A stretch of DNA of 64,000 bases, from positions 50,253-114,252 of the forward strand of contig JAKSKU010000001.1 in NCBI GenBank assembly GCA_024401565.1, in the 5' to 3' direction. The translations under genes were made by a program, and so were the position numbers. The DNA comes from Paludibacteraceae bacterium. GTDB taxonomy: Bacteria > Bacteroidota > Bacteroidia > Bacteroidales > Paludibacteraceae. Positions 20,428 through 29,783 of the stretch are shown here, in pieces (position 1 is the first letter of the stretch; every line of letters starts with the position of its first letter). The notes below the pieces were generated by a model. The model was not told the DNA's origin, ran no database searches, and worked only from the letters and a program-made list of their open reading frames with translations.

Positions 20428-20988
20428 TCAATCGTCTTCATCGTCGACACAAACGCCGCTACCATTCAGATCCAGAAGTCCTTCCGGAATATCCATGATA
20501 ATAGTTTGCTTGTCGTCGTCAATCTCTATAATGAAATCGTCCACCGCCGGAATCATAATCTGGAAACCAGCCGAATCAGTCGCGTCCAAACAGAACAACA
20601 CATTCTCGGTGTCATAGTCAACATAATCAATCACTCCGACCTTGCTTCCGTCGGCGTCATAGATTGTGTATCCTTCGTAGTCGACAGTTTCTGCTTCAGC
20701 CAACGACTCTTCATCCACATCGTCTGTGGAAAGGAATACCGTCGCACCTATCAAATGCTCTGCCTCCTCTTTTGTGTCGATATTGTCCAGTTTCAGAAGT
20801 CGGCCACTGTTTTTTGTCCTTTCTTCCGTAATTCGAAACGGTATGTAACATCCGTCTATCTCGATGAAAATAAAATCCACGCCCAACTCGTCAAGCCAAT
20901 CCTCTGTGATTACAACCTCAAGATTGCCCGACAAACCGTGCGTTTTGCTAACATATCCTACTTCTATTATGTCGTCCTTCGTTATCAT
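20428..20988 (-). CDS. rimM: 16S rRNA processing/ribosome maturation factor RimM
   Basis: Binds ribosomal protein S19 and helps late 30S subunit assembly. 186 residues: an N-terminal RimM beta-barrel (VGYVSKTHGLSGNLEV at ~12-27, then KLDNIDTKEEAEHLIGATV near 72-90) and a C-terminal PRC-barrel (~95-175, with IPAVDDFIIEID). It ends in an acidic tail (VDDEDD). In many bacteria rimM is next to trmD; here it is followed by an unrelated lipoprotein gene. A TATATTTG box lies 19 bp upstream. Confidence 0.92.
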   Translation of the reverse strand: MITKDDIIEVGYVSKTHGLSGNLEVVITEDWLDELGVDFIFIEIDGCYIPFRITEERTKNSGRLLKLDNIDTKEEAEHLIGATVFLSTDDVDEESLAEAETVDYEGYTIYDADGSKVGVIDYVDYDTENVLFCLDATDSAGFQIMIPAVDDFIIEIDDDKQTIIMDIPEGLLDLNGSGVCVDDEDD

Positions 20989-21006
20989 CGATACTACGTT
21001 ATGCTA

Positions 21007-21014
21007 CAAATATA
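21007..21014 (-). promoter_or_regulatory. -7 box of the rimM promoter
   Basis: TATATTTG on the minus strand is an exact TAnnTTTG match, 18 bp before the ATG. No TTTG is seen at the -33 distance. Confidence 0.45.
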
Positions 21015-21037
21015 GACAATAGAATGAAAATTTTATG

Positions 21038-23074
21038 TTATTTTTCTTCTTTTTTGCTAAAAATGGAGTCGATAAAGGCAATCATCATTTGCGCAGTCTC
21101 CTCAAAGCCCAATTTCGACACGTTCACACATAGGTCATAACCCTTTGAGTCTCCCCATTCTTTTCCTGTGTAATAGTCGTAATATGACTTTCTTGCAGAC
21201 TCTCTCTCCTCCACCAGTTCCTGTGCGCTTTTGATATCGATATTGTGTCGAGACGCTATGTTTTTAGTCCTGAATTCCATAGGTGCACGCAAGAAAAATG
21301 TCACGACATTGTTTCTGTCTCGAAGTACATAGTCGGACGCCCTTCCTACAATCACACAGCTTTCAGTATCAGCAATCCTTCGCATCGTCTCGCTTTGCGC
21401 TTTGAAAAGAGTTGCTCCAGAAATGACTGATTCACTGCTATTTGGAGACGACAGGTCTGCCAATCTTCCCAATGCGTTTTGCAATGACGGCACTTCATCA
21501 GCTTTTGCGAACACTTCAGGTGCGAAGCCCATGTCTTTGGCGGCCTCAACAAGCAATTCGCTATCGTAATACTTGATTTTATAGTGTTCTGCAATCATCT
21601 TTCCTATCTGGCGTCCTCCAGCCCCAAACTGTCGTCCGATACTGATAACAAAATGTTTTGTGTCCGAAGAGGTCTCAATATCAACGGTTTTTGATTCTTT
21701 ACTTGATAACGTCAACGATTTCTTGTACTGAAATTTGAAAACAATTGCCGCCGTGATCGCGGCAAGAGTGTCAGACAATGGCATGGCATACCACACTCCA
21801 TCAAGAGCAAAAAACTGCGGCAGCAACCACACGAGCGGGATAAGATAGATAAGCTGACGTGTAGCGCTCATAAACAGGGATATTGGAGCTCGCCCTATAC
21901 TCTGGAAGAAGTTTGAGACAACCATCTGGAACCCGACAATCGGCATCATCAGCACCGTTATTCGCAATCCGTGTGAAGCTGCTTCCATCAAAGCTTTTGC
22001 ATTGTTTTCATCCTGGTTAACAAAAATGGACACAATATTGTCGGCAAAACACTCGCATGACACCCACAAAAGCACCATGACACAAGTGGCACACAGCACC
22101 GTCATCTTCAACACTTTGTCAACACGATCGACCAATTGTGCTCCGAAGTTGTATCCGGCAATAGGCTGCATCGCCTGAATAAATCCGAACACTACCTGAG
22201 CTCCGATCATAATGACACGGTTGCAGATACCGTATGCTCCAATCGCATCGTCGCCACCATACTTATAAAGCGTATTATTCAACATCATCGCCACAAGACA
22301 AGCGCACGCGTTAAGTGTGAAAGGTGCGACTCCTATGGCGAAGATATTCTTTACAATATTCTTTTCTAACTTGAAATCAGGGATAGAGAATGTCAGAACA
22401 TCTTTTCCACTATAAAAATGGTTGCAGATGAACAACAATGAGATGGTCTGGGCGGTAATTGTGGCAAGTCCGGCTCCTTTAATTCCCCATTCAAACTGAT
22501 AAATGAAGATTGGAGCAAGAATAATATTGAACACCACCGTCATAATTGTGGTGAGCATAGCCTTTCTAGGATTACCACTGCTTCGCATCACATGGTTAAG
22601 TCCGAAAAACAAATGAGTGAAGACGTTACCTATCAACAACACCGTCATGAAATCACGGGCAGGAGCAATCGTCTCCTCGCTTGCACCAAACAACACTAAA
22701 ATTTCATCCAAGAAAAAAAGCCCAAGAGCCATAATGATGACACCGATAATCACATTCAGCGTCGTCACATTTCCAAGCACCTTATTTGCCGACGGATAAT
22801 CCTTCTGACCAAGTTTGATAGACACCAGCGTCGCGCCTCCTGCTCCAACGAGCGAGCCGAACGCGGCGGAAAGGTTCATCAACGGAAATGCGATAGCCAA
22901 CGCTGTGATACAACGAGGTCCGTCATTCGGAATATGTCCGATGAAAATTGAGTCGATGATATTATACAAGGATGCCACAACCATTGATATTATGGCCGGC
23001 ACTGCGTATTTGAACAGCAACTGTGGCACAGGCTCCGTGCCTAACTCTGTAGGCACTGTCTTTTTGTTTGTCAT
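21038..23074 (-). CDS. MATE efflux transporter fused to a cytidylate-kinase-like domain
   Basis: 678 residues. Residues ~1-455 are a multidrug/toxin extrusion (MATE) transporter with about twelve membrane helices; the first is at PQLLFKYAVPAIISMVVASLYNIIDSIFIG, and an internal repeat begins near 235. After a short linker a soluble domain (~470-670) reads like cytidylate-kinase-like family 2: an N-terminal strand and P-loop GRQFGAGGRQIGKMIAEH, an Asp-rich segment at KYYDSELL, and IVGRASDYVLRDR. The reading frame is continuous across the join. The kinase domain would face the cytosol. Which nucleotide it binds, and whether it controls transport, is unknown. A TAACTTTG box lies about 18 bp upstream. 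Confidence 0.88.
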   Translation of the reverse strand: MTNKKTVPTELGTEPVPQLLFKYAVPAIISMVVASLYNIIDSIFIGHIPNDGPRCITALAIAFPLMNLSAAFGSLVGAGGATLVSIKLGQKDYPSANKVLGNVTTLNVIIGVIIMALGLFFLDEILVLFGASEETIAPARDFMTVLLIGNVFTHLFFGLNHVMRSSGNPRKAMLTTIMTVVFNIILAPIFIYQFEWGIKGAGLATITAQTISLLFICNHFYSGKDVLTFSIPDFKLEKNIVKNIFAIGVAPFTLNACACLVAMMLNNTLYKYGGDDAIGAYGICNRVIMIGAQVVFGFIQAMQPIAGYNFGAQLVDRVDKVLKMTVLCATCVMVLLWVSCECFADNIVSIFVNQDENNAKALMEAASHGLRITVLMMPIVGFQMVVSNFFQSIGRAPISLFMSATRQLIYLIPLVWLLPQFFALDGVWYAMPLSDTLAAITAAIVFKFQYKKSLTLSSKESKTVDIETSSDTKHFVISIGRQFGAGGRQIGKMIAEHYKIKYYDSELLVEAAKDMGFAPEVFAKADEVPSLQNALGRLADLSSPNSSESVISGATLFKAQSETMRRIADTESCVIVGRASDYVLRDRNNVVTFFLRAPMEFRTKNIASRHNIDIKSAQELVEERESARKSYYDYYTGKEWGDSKGYDLCVNVSKLGFEETAQMMIAFIDSIFSKKEEK

Positions 23075-23091
23075 TGTAAACTAGTTTGCTG

Positions 23092-23099
23092 CAAAGTTA
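23092..23099 (-). promoter_or_regulatory. -7 box of the MATE-kinase gene
   Basis: TAACTTTG on the minus strand matches TAnnTTTG, 17 bp before the ATG; no convincing -33 partner. Confidence 0.4.
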
Positions 23100-23177
23100 A
23101 CAATTATTTTTGGTAATTGAGCGACACCTTCCTCCGTAAACGCATAAGATAGAGTTGCTGAGTGCTTAAATCAACAT

Positions 23178-24710
23178 TTACCAGTTTTCTCTATCCAAAC
23201 TCCTATAAGAAAGTGCTTCTTTCACATGCGTCGAATCAATCTGTTCTGAATCCGCAAGGTCAGCGATAGTACGGGCCAGTTTGAGTACCTTGAAATAGCC
23301 ACGTGCCGAGAAATTCAGTTTTTTCATTGCTTTTTCCAGCAAATCTTCCGCTTCCGGGGAAATCTTGCAATACATGTCGCAGTGTCTCTTCTCCATTTGT
23401 CCGTTACAATGGATCGTCTTCTCGTCTTTGAATCTTTCTTGCTGTATTTTTCTTGCCTTCTCCACTCTTGCTCGAATATCAGAACTGCTTTCTCCGCCTT
23501 TATTTTCCAATAATTCTTTGTGGGAAAGTGGACTTACACGCACCTGCAGGTCAATGCGATCCATCAGTGGACCAGAGATTCGGCTCATGTACTTCTGCAC
23601 TTCAAGCTGTGAGCATGTACACTCATGGTTAGGGTCGCCATAATGTCCGCACGGACATGGATTCATGGCGGCTATCAGCATGAAAGAAGACGGGAATTCT
23701 GCCGAAAACTTTGCTCTTGAAATACTGATTCTGTGGTCTTCCAACGGCTGTCGCAACTCCTCCAACGCCGCTCGATTGTATTGTGGGAGTTCATCAAGAA
23801 ATAGCACGCCATTATGCGCAAGTGAGATCTCACCAGGTTTTGGATAGCTGCCTCCTCCAAGCAAGGCGACACCAGACACATTGTTGTGCGGGCTTCTGAA
23901 TGGTCGTGTGGTCATCAGAGATGTGTCTTTAGGCAAACATCCAGCAACAGAATGTATCTTCGTGGTCTCCAAAGCCTCATCCAAAGTGAAACTTGGCATT
24001 ATCGACGGAACACATTTGGCCAACATCGATTTTCCAGATCCTGGCGTGCCTATCATTATTAGGTTATGCCCTCCAGAAACTGCTATTTCTATCGCTCGTT
24101 TAGCAGTCTCCTGTCCACACACTTCCCTAAAATCACTATCGAATATATCTCTTTTACTGAAAAAACAGGCTTGGGTATCTATAACTGTTTTTTCTATTTC
24201 AAGATTGCCGTTCAAGAATTCCACCACATCAGTAAGGCTGTCGACCCCTATAATATCCAACCCGTCTACCACAGCCGCCTCTTTAGCGTTCTCTTTAGGC
24301 AGAATAAAACCCTTAAAGCCAAGTTTCTTTGCCATTATGGCGATTGACAATGATGCTGTGATTCCTCGTACCGAACCGTCCAACGACAATTCCCCCATCA
24401 CAATATATCCTTCCAACGCCTCTGCCGACACCACATCCGATGCCGCTAGTATTCCCACAGCAAGCGTAAGGTCATAACCCGTCCCCTCCTTTCGCATATA
24501 CGCAGGAGCAAGATTGATAACAATCTGTTTTCGTGGGAATGGATAATCTGAGTTCATGATGGCCGTAGTGATACGGTCTTGACTCTCTTTCACTGCACTG
24601 TCTGGCAATCCTACAATTGAAAACCTGAAACCGCTACTAAGATTAACTTCAATGGTAATCAATTCTGCATCAATTCCGTTGATTGACGCCGCATACGTTT
24701 TAACTAACAT
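23178..24710 (-). CDS. YifB/ComM-family magnesium-chelatase-like AAA+ ATPase
   Basis: 510 residues: an N-terminal Lon-protease-like fold domain (~1-170), then an AAA+ core with Walker A GTPGSGKSMLAKC near 218, Walker B FLDELPQY near 300, and the cysteine cluster NPCPCGHYGDPNHECTCS near 353. The C-terminal Mg_chelatase domain ends with the NFSARGYFKVLKLARTIADL stretch. ComM in naturally competent bacteria is a hexameric helicase promoting branch migration during DNA uptake; in Bacteroidota the role is untested. Length and motifs are complete. Confidence 0.92.
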   Translation of the reverse strand: MLVKTYAASINGIDAELITIEVNLSSGFRFSIVGLPDSAVKESQDRITTAIMNSDYPFPRKQIVINLAPAYMRKEGTGYDLTLAVGILAASDVVSAEALEGYIVMGELSLDGSVRGITASLSIAIMAKKLGFKGFILPKENAKEAAVVDGLDIIGVDSLTDVVEFLNGNLEIEKTVIDTQACFFSKRDIFDSDFREVCGQETAKRAIEIAVSGGHNLIMIGTPGSGKSMLAKCVPSIMPSFTLDEALETTKIHSVAGCLPKDTSLMTTRPFRSPHNNVSGVALLGGGSYPKPGEISLAHNGVLFLDELPQYNRAALEELRQPLEDHRISISRAKFSAEFPSSFMLIAAMNPCPCGHYGDPNHECTCSQLEVQKYMSRISGPLMDRIDLQVRVSPLSHKELLENKGGESSSDIRARVEKARKIQQERFKDEKTIHCNGQMEKRHCDMYCKISPEAEDLLEKAMKKLNFSARGYFKVLKLARTIADLADSEQIDSTHVKEALSYRSLDRENW

Positions 24711-24754
24711 AATAACATTATATATTTTGTACTTAATTTATAATCCAATTTTTA

Positions 24755-24782
24755 CCGACACGCACGTCCTTGCGTCTTCTAC
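24755..24782. repeat. GTAGA(A)GACGC palindromic repeat
   Basis: Read on the minus strand, AGACGCA and TGCGTGT form the stem around AGGACG. Nearly the same sequence occurs at 57048-57072. Confidence 0.6.
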
Positions 24783-24800
24783 GAATGGATCAATAGATGC

Positions 24801-24830
24801 CGTCCTTAACAATCCTCAATTGGACAACAT
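24801..24830 (+). repeat. Partial copy of the two-hairpin intergenic element
   Basis: CCTTAACAATCCTCAATT followed by GGACAAC matches the right end of the complete element at 24930-25032 almost base for base. The bases after the inverted end (CTATAAAATG versus CTGTATAAAATC) also resemble each other. Confidence 0.6.
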
Positions 24831-24839
24831 CTATAAAAT

Positions 24840-24903
24840 GTAAAGACGGGGGCATGCCCCGTCTCTACGGGATGATTCTACGGGCGGACACAAGAGACCG
24901 CCC
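24840..24903. repeat. Two hairpins downstream of der, GTAGAGACG family
   Basis: First hairpin 24840-24868: GTAAAGACGGGG pairs with CCCCGTCTCTAC with one mismatch. Second hairpin: GGGCGG (24882-24887) pairs with CCGCCC (24898-24903). TCTACGGG occurs twice between them. Neither is followed by a T-run on the minus strand, so termination of der is uncertain. The rest of the 24711-25062 gap holds only the other repeats listed; no gene is visible. Confidence 0.6.
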
Positions 24904-24929
24904 TATAATATTTTAGGCAATTATATACA

Positions 24930-25032
24930 AGTTGTCCAACACACGTTTTTCTTAATACGCTCGCCCTTACGGGCTCGCGTTGTGGAGGAGGTTAGGGCGT
25001 TCCGCCCTTAACAATCCTCATTTTGGACAACT
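24930..25032 (+). repeat. Two-hairpin intergenic element with 9-bp inverted ends, complete copy
   Basis: The element is bounded by AGTTGTCCA (24930-24938) and TGGACAACT (25024-25032), a perfect inverted pair. Inside are two hairpins: 24958-24966 with 24971-24979 (a 2-base internal mismatch), and 24991-24999 with 25003-25012 (one bulged base). A second copy lies inverted at 37855-37932. It does not code for protein. Confidence 0.75.
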
Positions 25033-25062
25033 ACTGTATAAAATCTGCATATTTTTTCCAGA

Positions 25063-26379
25063 TTATTTCTGACGAACGTAGATATTGACTGGTGTACCTG
25101 TCAAACGCCACTGTTCACGCAACTTGTTCTCCAAGAATCTCTTGTATGGATCCTTCACATACTGCGGAAGGTTGGCATAGAAGACAAACGATGGGACAGC
25201 TGTGTTTGGCAACTGCATCACATACTTGATCTTGATATACTTTCCTTTCAACGCTGGTGGAGGATAATTCTCGATCAAAGGCAAGAAGAACTCGTTCAAC
25301 TTGCTTGTAGAAATCTTCTGTGTACGGTTCTTGTAGACGTCGATCGCAGCCTCAATCACCTTGAAGATTCTCTGCTTGTTGATTACGGATGTGAAGATGA
25401 CAGGGAAATCAGTGAATGGAGCCAAACGCTCTTTGATCTTTTGCTCAAACTTTGCAGAGCTGTTAGCGTCTTTATTCTCCACCAAATCCCACTTATTCAC
25501 AACGACCACCAAACCTTTGTTGTTCTTCTGTATCAACTGCACGATATTCAAATCCTGAGCCTCAAGGCCTCGTGTCGCGTCAAGCATAAGAACGCAGACA
25601 TCCGATTCTTCAATAGCTCGAATAGAACGGATTACCGAGAAGTATTCCAAATCTTCAGTGACTTTTGCCTTCTTACGTATTCCGGCTGTATCCACCAAGT
25701 AGAAATTGTAACCGAACTTATCGTATTTGGTATAGATACTGTCGCGTGTTGTACCGGCGATATCAGTCACCACTGTTCTGTCCTCTCCAATGAACGCGTT
25801 GATGATAGACGACTTACCTGCGTTAGGTCGACCCACAACAGTGACTTTTGGCAATTCATCCTCTGAGTCATTCTCTGGCTGAGCCGGCATTACTTCAAGC
25901 ACACGGTCGAGCAAATCACCTGTTCCGCTTCCATTGATTGCCGAGACGCAATATGGTTCTCCCAATCCAAGTTTATAGAACTCTGCAGACGCGTACTGCC
26001 AATCATTATTGTCAACCTTGTTTGAGACAACAACAACTGGTTTCTTGCTCTGTCGGAGAAGCTGGGCAACCTCAGAGTCAAGGTCGGTCAAACCGTTCAT
26101 TGTGTCCACAACGAAAAGAATGACATCGCACTCCTCAACAGCGATAGTAACCTGCTTTCTGATTTCTTCCTCAAAAATATCATCGGAGTTAACCACCCAA
26201 CCACCTGTGTCTACGATTGAGAACTCCTTTCCGCACCATAGCACCTTACCATACTGACGGTCACGTGTTGTGCCGGCTGTATCGTTGACGATAGCGCTTC
26301 TCGTCTGAGTCAGACGATTAAATAATGTGGACTTACCTACATTCGGGCGTCCTACTATTGCTACAAGATTACTTGCCAT
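25063..26379 (-). CDS. der: GTPase Der (EngA), 50S ribosome assembly
   Basis: A double-GTPase protein required for large-subunit maturation. 438 residues. The first G domain has GRPNVGKST (~9-17), DTGGW and NKVD. The second has GRPNAGKSS near residue 183, DTAGIRKK and NKWD. A C-terminal KH-like domain (~355-438) includes the [16 protein letters not shown] stretch. All nucleotide-binding motifs are intact. It is the last gene of the tightly packed run 35626-25063 and follows era after 30 bp. Confidence 0.97.
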   Translation of the reverse strand: MASNLVAIVGRPNVGKSTLFNRLTQTRSAIVNDTAGTTRDRQYGKVLWCGKEFSIVDTGGWVVNSDDIFEEEIRKQVTIAVEECDVILFVVDTMNGLTDLDSEVAQLLRQSKKPVVVVSNKVDNNDWQYASAEFYKLGLGEPYCVSAINGSGTGDLLDRVLEVMPAQPENDSEDELPKVTVVGRPNAGKSSIINAFIGEDRTVVTDIAGTTRDSIYTKYDKFGYNFYLVDTAGIRKKAKVTEDLEYFSVIRSIRAIEESDVCVLMLDATRGLEAQDLNIVQLIQKNNKGLVVVVNKWDLVENKDANSSAKFEQKIKERLAPFTDFPVIFTSVINKQRIFKVIEAAIDVYKNRTQKISTSKLNEFFLPLIENYPPPALKGKYIKIKYVMQLPNTAVPSFVFYANLPQYVKDPYKRFLENKLREQWRLTGTPVNIYVRQK

Positions 26380-26409
26380 AATTCTCTTTCCTTTCTTTTT
26401 AATTGGGGG

Positions 26410-27294
26410 TTAAATATCTGCGTCGTAGCCAAACGATTTAAGCTTCAACTCCTTGTTGCGCCAATCCTTCTCTACCTTTACGAAAAGCTCTAGGAACACT
26501 TTCTTTCCAAAAAATGCCTCAATGTCCTTACGAGATTCAGTACCGACAATCTTAAGCATCTTTCCTCCCTTACCAATGATGATTCCTTTCTGAGTATCTC
26601 TCTCAACATTGATTACAGCGTTGATTCTGATAAGGTCGTCGCTCTCTTTGAACTGTTCCACCACTACCTCTACTGCGTAAGGGATCTCACGGTCGTAATT
26701 GGTAAGTATCTTCTCTCGTATGATCTCAGTGACAAAGAAACGCGCTGGTTTGTCTGTAAGAGCATCTTTCTCAAAGTAAGGCGGACACTCAGGCAACAAA
26801 TCCTTGATTCTCTTCAACACGTAATCGACATTAAACTTGTTGGCCGCAGAGACAGGAATGATTTCAGCCTCCGGAAGAATTTCCTTCCACTGCGCAACCA
26901 ATGCCTCCAACTTCTGCTGGTCTGTAAGGTCGATTTTATTGATAATAAGTAAGACGGGAGCCTGTTGCTTCCTCACCTTTTCAACAAAATCGCTGTTCTT
27001 CATTCCATTCTCCACAGTGTCGGTCACGTAAAGAAGAATATCAGCATCCTTAAGAGCGCTTGTAGAGAATCCCAACATCGACTCCTGAAGTTTATAGTTT
27101 GGCTTCAACACTCCCGGAGTGTCGGAATAAACGATCTGGAAATCCTCACCGTTGACAATTCCCATAATGCGATGACGCGTTGTCTGCGCTTTAGATGTGA
27201 TGATGGAGATTCTCTCTCCCACCAAAGTATTCATCAATGTGGACTTTCCTACATTAGGATTACCCACTATATTTACAAATCCAGACTTATGCAT
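26410..27294 (-). CDS. era: GTPase Era, 30S ribosome assembly
   Basis: Binds the 3' end of 16S rRNA and couples 30S maturation to growth. 294 residues: the G domain has GNPNVGKST (~11-19), DTPG and NKIDL. The C-terminal KH domain has GIIIGKGGKMLKIVG near 238-252, followed by KVFLELFVKVEKDWR. Era and Der next to each other suggest coordinated supply of ribosome assembly GTPases. Lies 15 bp after rseP. Confidence 0.97.
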   Translation of the reverse strand: MHKSGFVNIVGNPNVGKSTLMNTLVGERISIITSKAQTTRHRIMGIVNGEDFQIVYSDTPGVLKPNYKLQESMLGFSTSALKDADILLYVTDTVENGMKNSDFVEKVRKQQAPVLLIINKIDLTDQQKLEALVAQWKEILPEAEIIPVSAANKFNVDYVLKRIKDLLPECPPYFEKDALTDKPARFFVTEIIREKILTNYDREIPYAVEVVVEQFKESDDLIRINAVINVERDTQKGIIIGKGGKMLKIVGTESRKDIEAFFGKKVFLELFVKVEKDWRNKELKLKSFGYDADI

Positions 27295-27309
27295 AGTCGT
27301 TAAAATTCA

Positions 27310-28617
27310 TCAATTAAATAAACGAAATATATCGTTCACATTTGCGAATATCATCAAAGCAAAAAGCAACGCCACGCCAATCGTCTGTGCTTTCATCAAC
27401 ACATCCTGACTGACTTTCTTGCGTGTGATGATTTCTATTAAAACAAATAAAATATGTCCGCCATCAAGTGCTGGGATTGGCAAGAAATTCATAAATGCCA
27501 ACACCACTGACAAAAACGCGGTGATCGACCAAAACGCGTAAAAGTCGAACGAATCCGGAAAAAGAGACGCCACACTTCCGAAACCTCCTAGTGACTGTGC
27601 ACCTTCGGGAGTGAAGACATACTTGAAATCCGAGACATATCCTGTAACTTTCTTTATTGCAGTATGAAAACCTTGAGGCACCGACTCAAGCAAAGAATAC
27701 TTAACTTCCTTCATTTCATACAAATCGTATGGCTGCTTCATATACACGCCCAACTTTCCGTTAAAGTCTGGCGTGACACTTAGTTTCACAGTGTCAGCCC
27801 CACGTAAAACGCTCCACTCCATCGACTTGTTCTTATGTGAAGCTATCTGCTTCATTGCCTGTGTCAAATACACTGTCTGGCCATCAATGGCCAACAATCT
27901 GTCGTCCGCCTGCAACCCGGCTTTTTCAGCTGACATTCCTTCTATTGTCTTCTGCACCACAAACGGAGAACGATAGTAGGCAAAACCTTGGCCCTCTCTC
28001 ATCAACATAGCCATAAATGAGTCTGGGATAGCAATGTCTACAATGGATCCTTTTCTCTCCACTTGCACCGTCTTGGCTTCCACAATCTTACGGATACACT
28101 CTTCAGACAGGCGGTCTAACTTGACTCCGTCTGCCGAAACAAGTTTGTCTCCATCCTCAAAACCAACTGCATGAGCAGACCAACAGTATTCCATACCGTC
28201 AGTGGCATTCTCTAGTGGCAAATAAGTATCTCCCCAGTGGAATGCGATACCTGCGTAAATAGTTATCGCGAGAAGAAAATTCATCACCACTCCTGCAACC
28301 ATTATTATCAATCGCTGCCACGCCGGCTTACTGCGAAACTCCCATTCCTGAGGTGCACCCTTCATCTGCTCCGTGTCGAAGCTCTCGTCGATCATTCCGG
28401 CAAGCTTCACATATCCGCCAAGGGGCAACCAACCTACGCCATAGGTGGTATCGCTGTTTTTAGGTTTATATTTAAATAGACTAAAACCAAGGTTGAAAAA
28501 GATATAAAACTTCTCAACCCTGACACCAAACATCTTCGCAGTGATGAAGTGTCCAAATTCATGGATCACCACCAGCAACGACAATGAGGCAAAAAACTGT
28601 ATTAAAGTATAAATCAT
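27310..28617 (-). CDS. rseP: RseP-type site-2 intramembrane zinc metalloprotease
   Basis: Inner-membrane protease that cuts anti-sigma factors and signal-peptide remnants within the membrane. About 435 residues from MIYTLIQ at 28617. The frame runs on to 28725, but that part overlaps dxr and has no family similarity. HEFGH (residues 19-23) is the zinc site and the C-terminal PIPALDGGH segment supplies the third ligand. One clear PDZ domain precedes it (near MSAEKAGLQADDRLLAIDG), and a second, weaker one may lie upstream around 110-190. It starts 1 bp after the dxr stop, a common pairing in Bacteroidota. Confidence 0.95.
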   Translation of the reverse strand: MIYTLIQFFASLSLLVVIHEFGHFITAKMFGVRVEKFYIFFNLGFSLFKYKPKNSDTTYGVGWLPLGGYVKLAGMIDESFDTEQMKGAPQEWEFRSKPAWQRLIIMVAGVVMNFLLAITIYAGIAFHWGDTYLPLENATDGMEYCWSAHAVGFEDGDKLVSADGVKLDRLSEECIRKIVEAKTVQVERKGSIVDIAIPDSFMAMLMREGQGFAYYRSPFVVQKTIEGMSAEKAGLQADDRLLAIDGQTVYLTQAMKQIASHKNKSMEWSVLRGADTVKLSVTPDFNGKLGVYMKQPYDLYEMKEVKYSLLESVPQGFHTAIKKVTGYVSDFKYVFTPEGAQSLGGFGSVASLFPDSFDFYAFWSITAFLSVVLAFMNFLPIPALDGGHILFVLIEIITRKKVSQDVLMKAQTIGVALLFALMIFANVNDIFRLFN

Positions 28618-28618
28618 A

Positions 28619-29773
28619 TTATTTAACAAAACTTTCTGCCACCTTTCTTGCCTCAATATCCGTCTGAATATAATCCTCATACGTTGGCTGCGCGATATAC
28701 GCAATCTTTGCCATCGTCTGCTCAATAATATCCGACATCTGCAAGAATCCTATTTTCTTATTCAAAAACTCACGTACGACGACTTCGTTAGCCGCATTTA
28801 CAACACAAGCCACATTTCCCTTCTTGTCCAAAGCCTCATAAGCTAACGCAAGATTACGGAAAACTTTTGGATCCGGAGCCTCAAATGTGAGTTGCTTCAC
28901 CTTACCGAAATCAAGACGCTCTCCACCAAGATAAATTCTCTCCGGGTAGCTCAACGCCAAAGAAATCGGAATACGCATGTCCGGTGTTCCCAACTGTGCC
29001 TTTACCGCGCCGTCGTTAAACTGAACCATAGAATGTATGATGCTCTGTGGATGAACCTGGACCTCTATCATATCCGGTGTCAAGTCGAACAACCACTTTG
29101 CCTCTATCACCTCAAAACCTTTGTTCATCATAGAGGCCGAGTCGATAGTGATCTTGGCTCCCATGCTCCAGTTAGGATGCTTCAACGCCATTTCTGGTGT
29201 GACATTCTCTAATTTATCACGTGTCCAGCCACGGAACGGACCTCCTGATGCTGTAAGAATAATTTTCTCTAGCTTATTGTGACGCTCGCCCTCCAAACAC
29301 TGGAAAATAGCAGAGTGTTCTGAATCGACAGGAAGTAGCTTGATTCCGTTCTCCTCACATAGTCTGCAGACCAAATCGCCAGCCACAACCAGCGTCTCCT
29401 TATTGGCCAAAGCGATCTTCTTGTGTGCCTTGATAGCCGCAATCGTTGGAGCAAGTCCGGAATAGCCGACCAATGCCACAAGCACCATCTCCGACGCATC
29501 GTTGGCAGCCACCTCCGCTACAGCAGCCGAACCGGCCATCACCTTTGTAGGCAAGTCTGCCACAGCGTTCTTCACATTCTCATACTGGCTCTCGTCAGCA
29601 ATCACAGCGATCGTCGGCTTAAACTCCTTGATCTGCTCAATAAGCAAAGACGCATTCTTTCCTGCTGTAAGCGACTCTACCTTATATCTGTCTGGGTTCT
29701 CACGCACTACATCTAGCACTTGTGTACCGATGGATCCGGTAGACCCCAATATTGTAATAATCTTTTGTGACAT
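28619..29773 (-). CDS. dxr: 1-deoxy-D-xylulose 5-phosphate reductoisomerase
   Basis: Second step of the non-mevalonate isoprenoid pathway: makes 2-C-methyl-D-erythritol 4-phosphate using NADPH. About 384 residues from MSQKIITILGS. NADPH-binding GSTGSIGTQ (~10-18), the metal/substrate motifs DSEHSAIFQ near 147, TASGGPFRGW near 170, and HPNWSMGAKITIDSASMMNKG near 195-215 are all present. The ORF could begin 24 bp earlier inside the LytM-like gene; the chosen start fits the family. Isoprenoids made here ultimately supply the undecaprenyl carrier used by MraY and MurG encoded in the same window. Confidence 0.96.
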   Translation of the reverse strand: MSQKIITILGSTGSIGTQVLDVVRENPDRYKVESLTAGKNASLLIEQIKEFKPTIAVIADESQYENVKNAVADLPTKVMAGSAAVAEVAANDASEMVLVALVGYSGLAPTIAAIKAHKKIALANKETLVVAGDLVCRLCEENGIKLLPVDSEHSAIFQCLEGERHNKLEKIILTASGGPFRGWTRDKLENVTPEMALKHPNWSMGAKITIDSASMMNKGFEVIEAKWLFDLTPDMIEVQVHPQSIIHSMVQFNDGAVKAQLGTPDMRIPISLALSYPERIYLGGERLDFGKVKQLTFEAPDPKVFRNLALAYEALDKKGNVACVVNAANEVVVREFLNKKIGFLQMSDIIEQTMAKIAYIAQPTYEDYIQTDIEARKVAESFVK

Positions 29774-29783
29774 TTCTATATTC

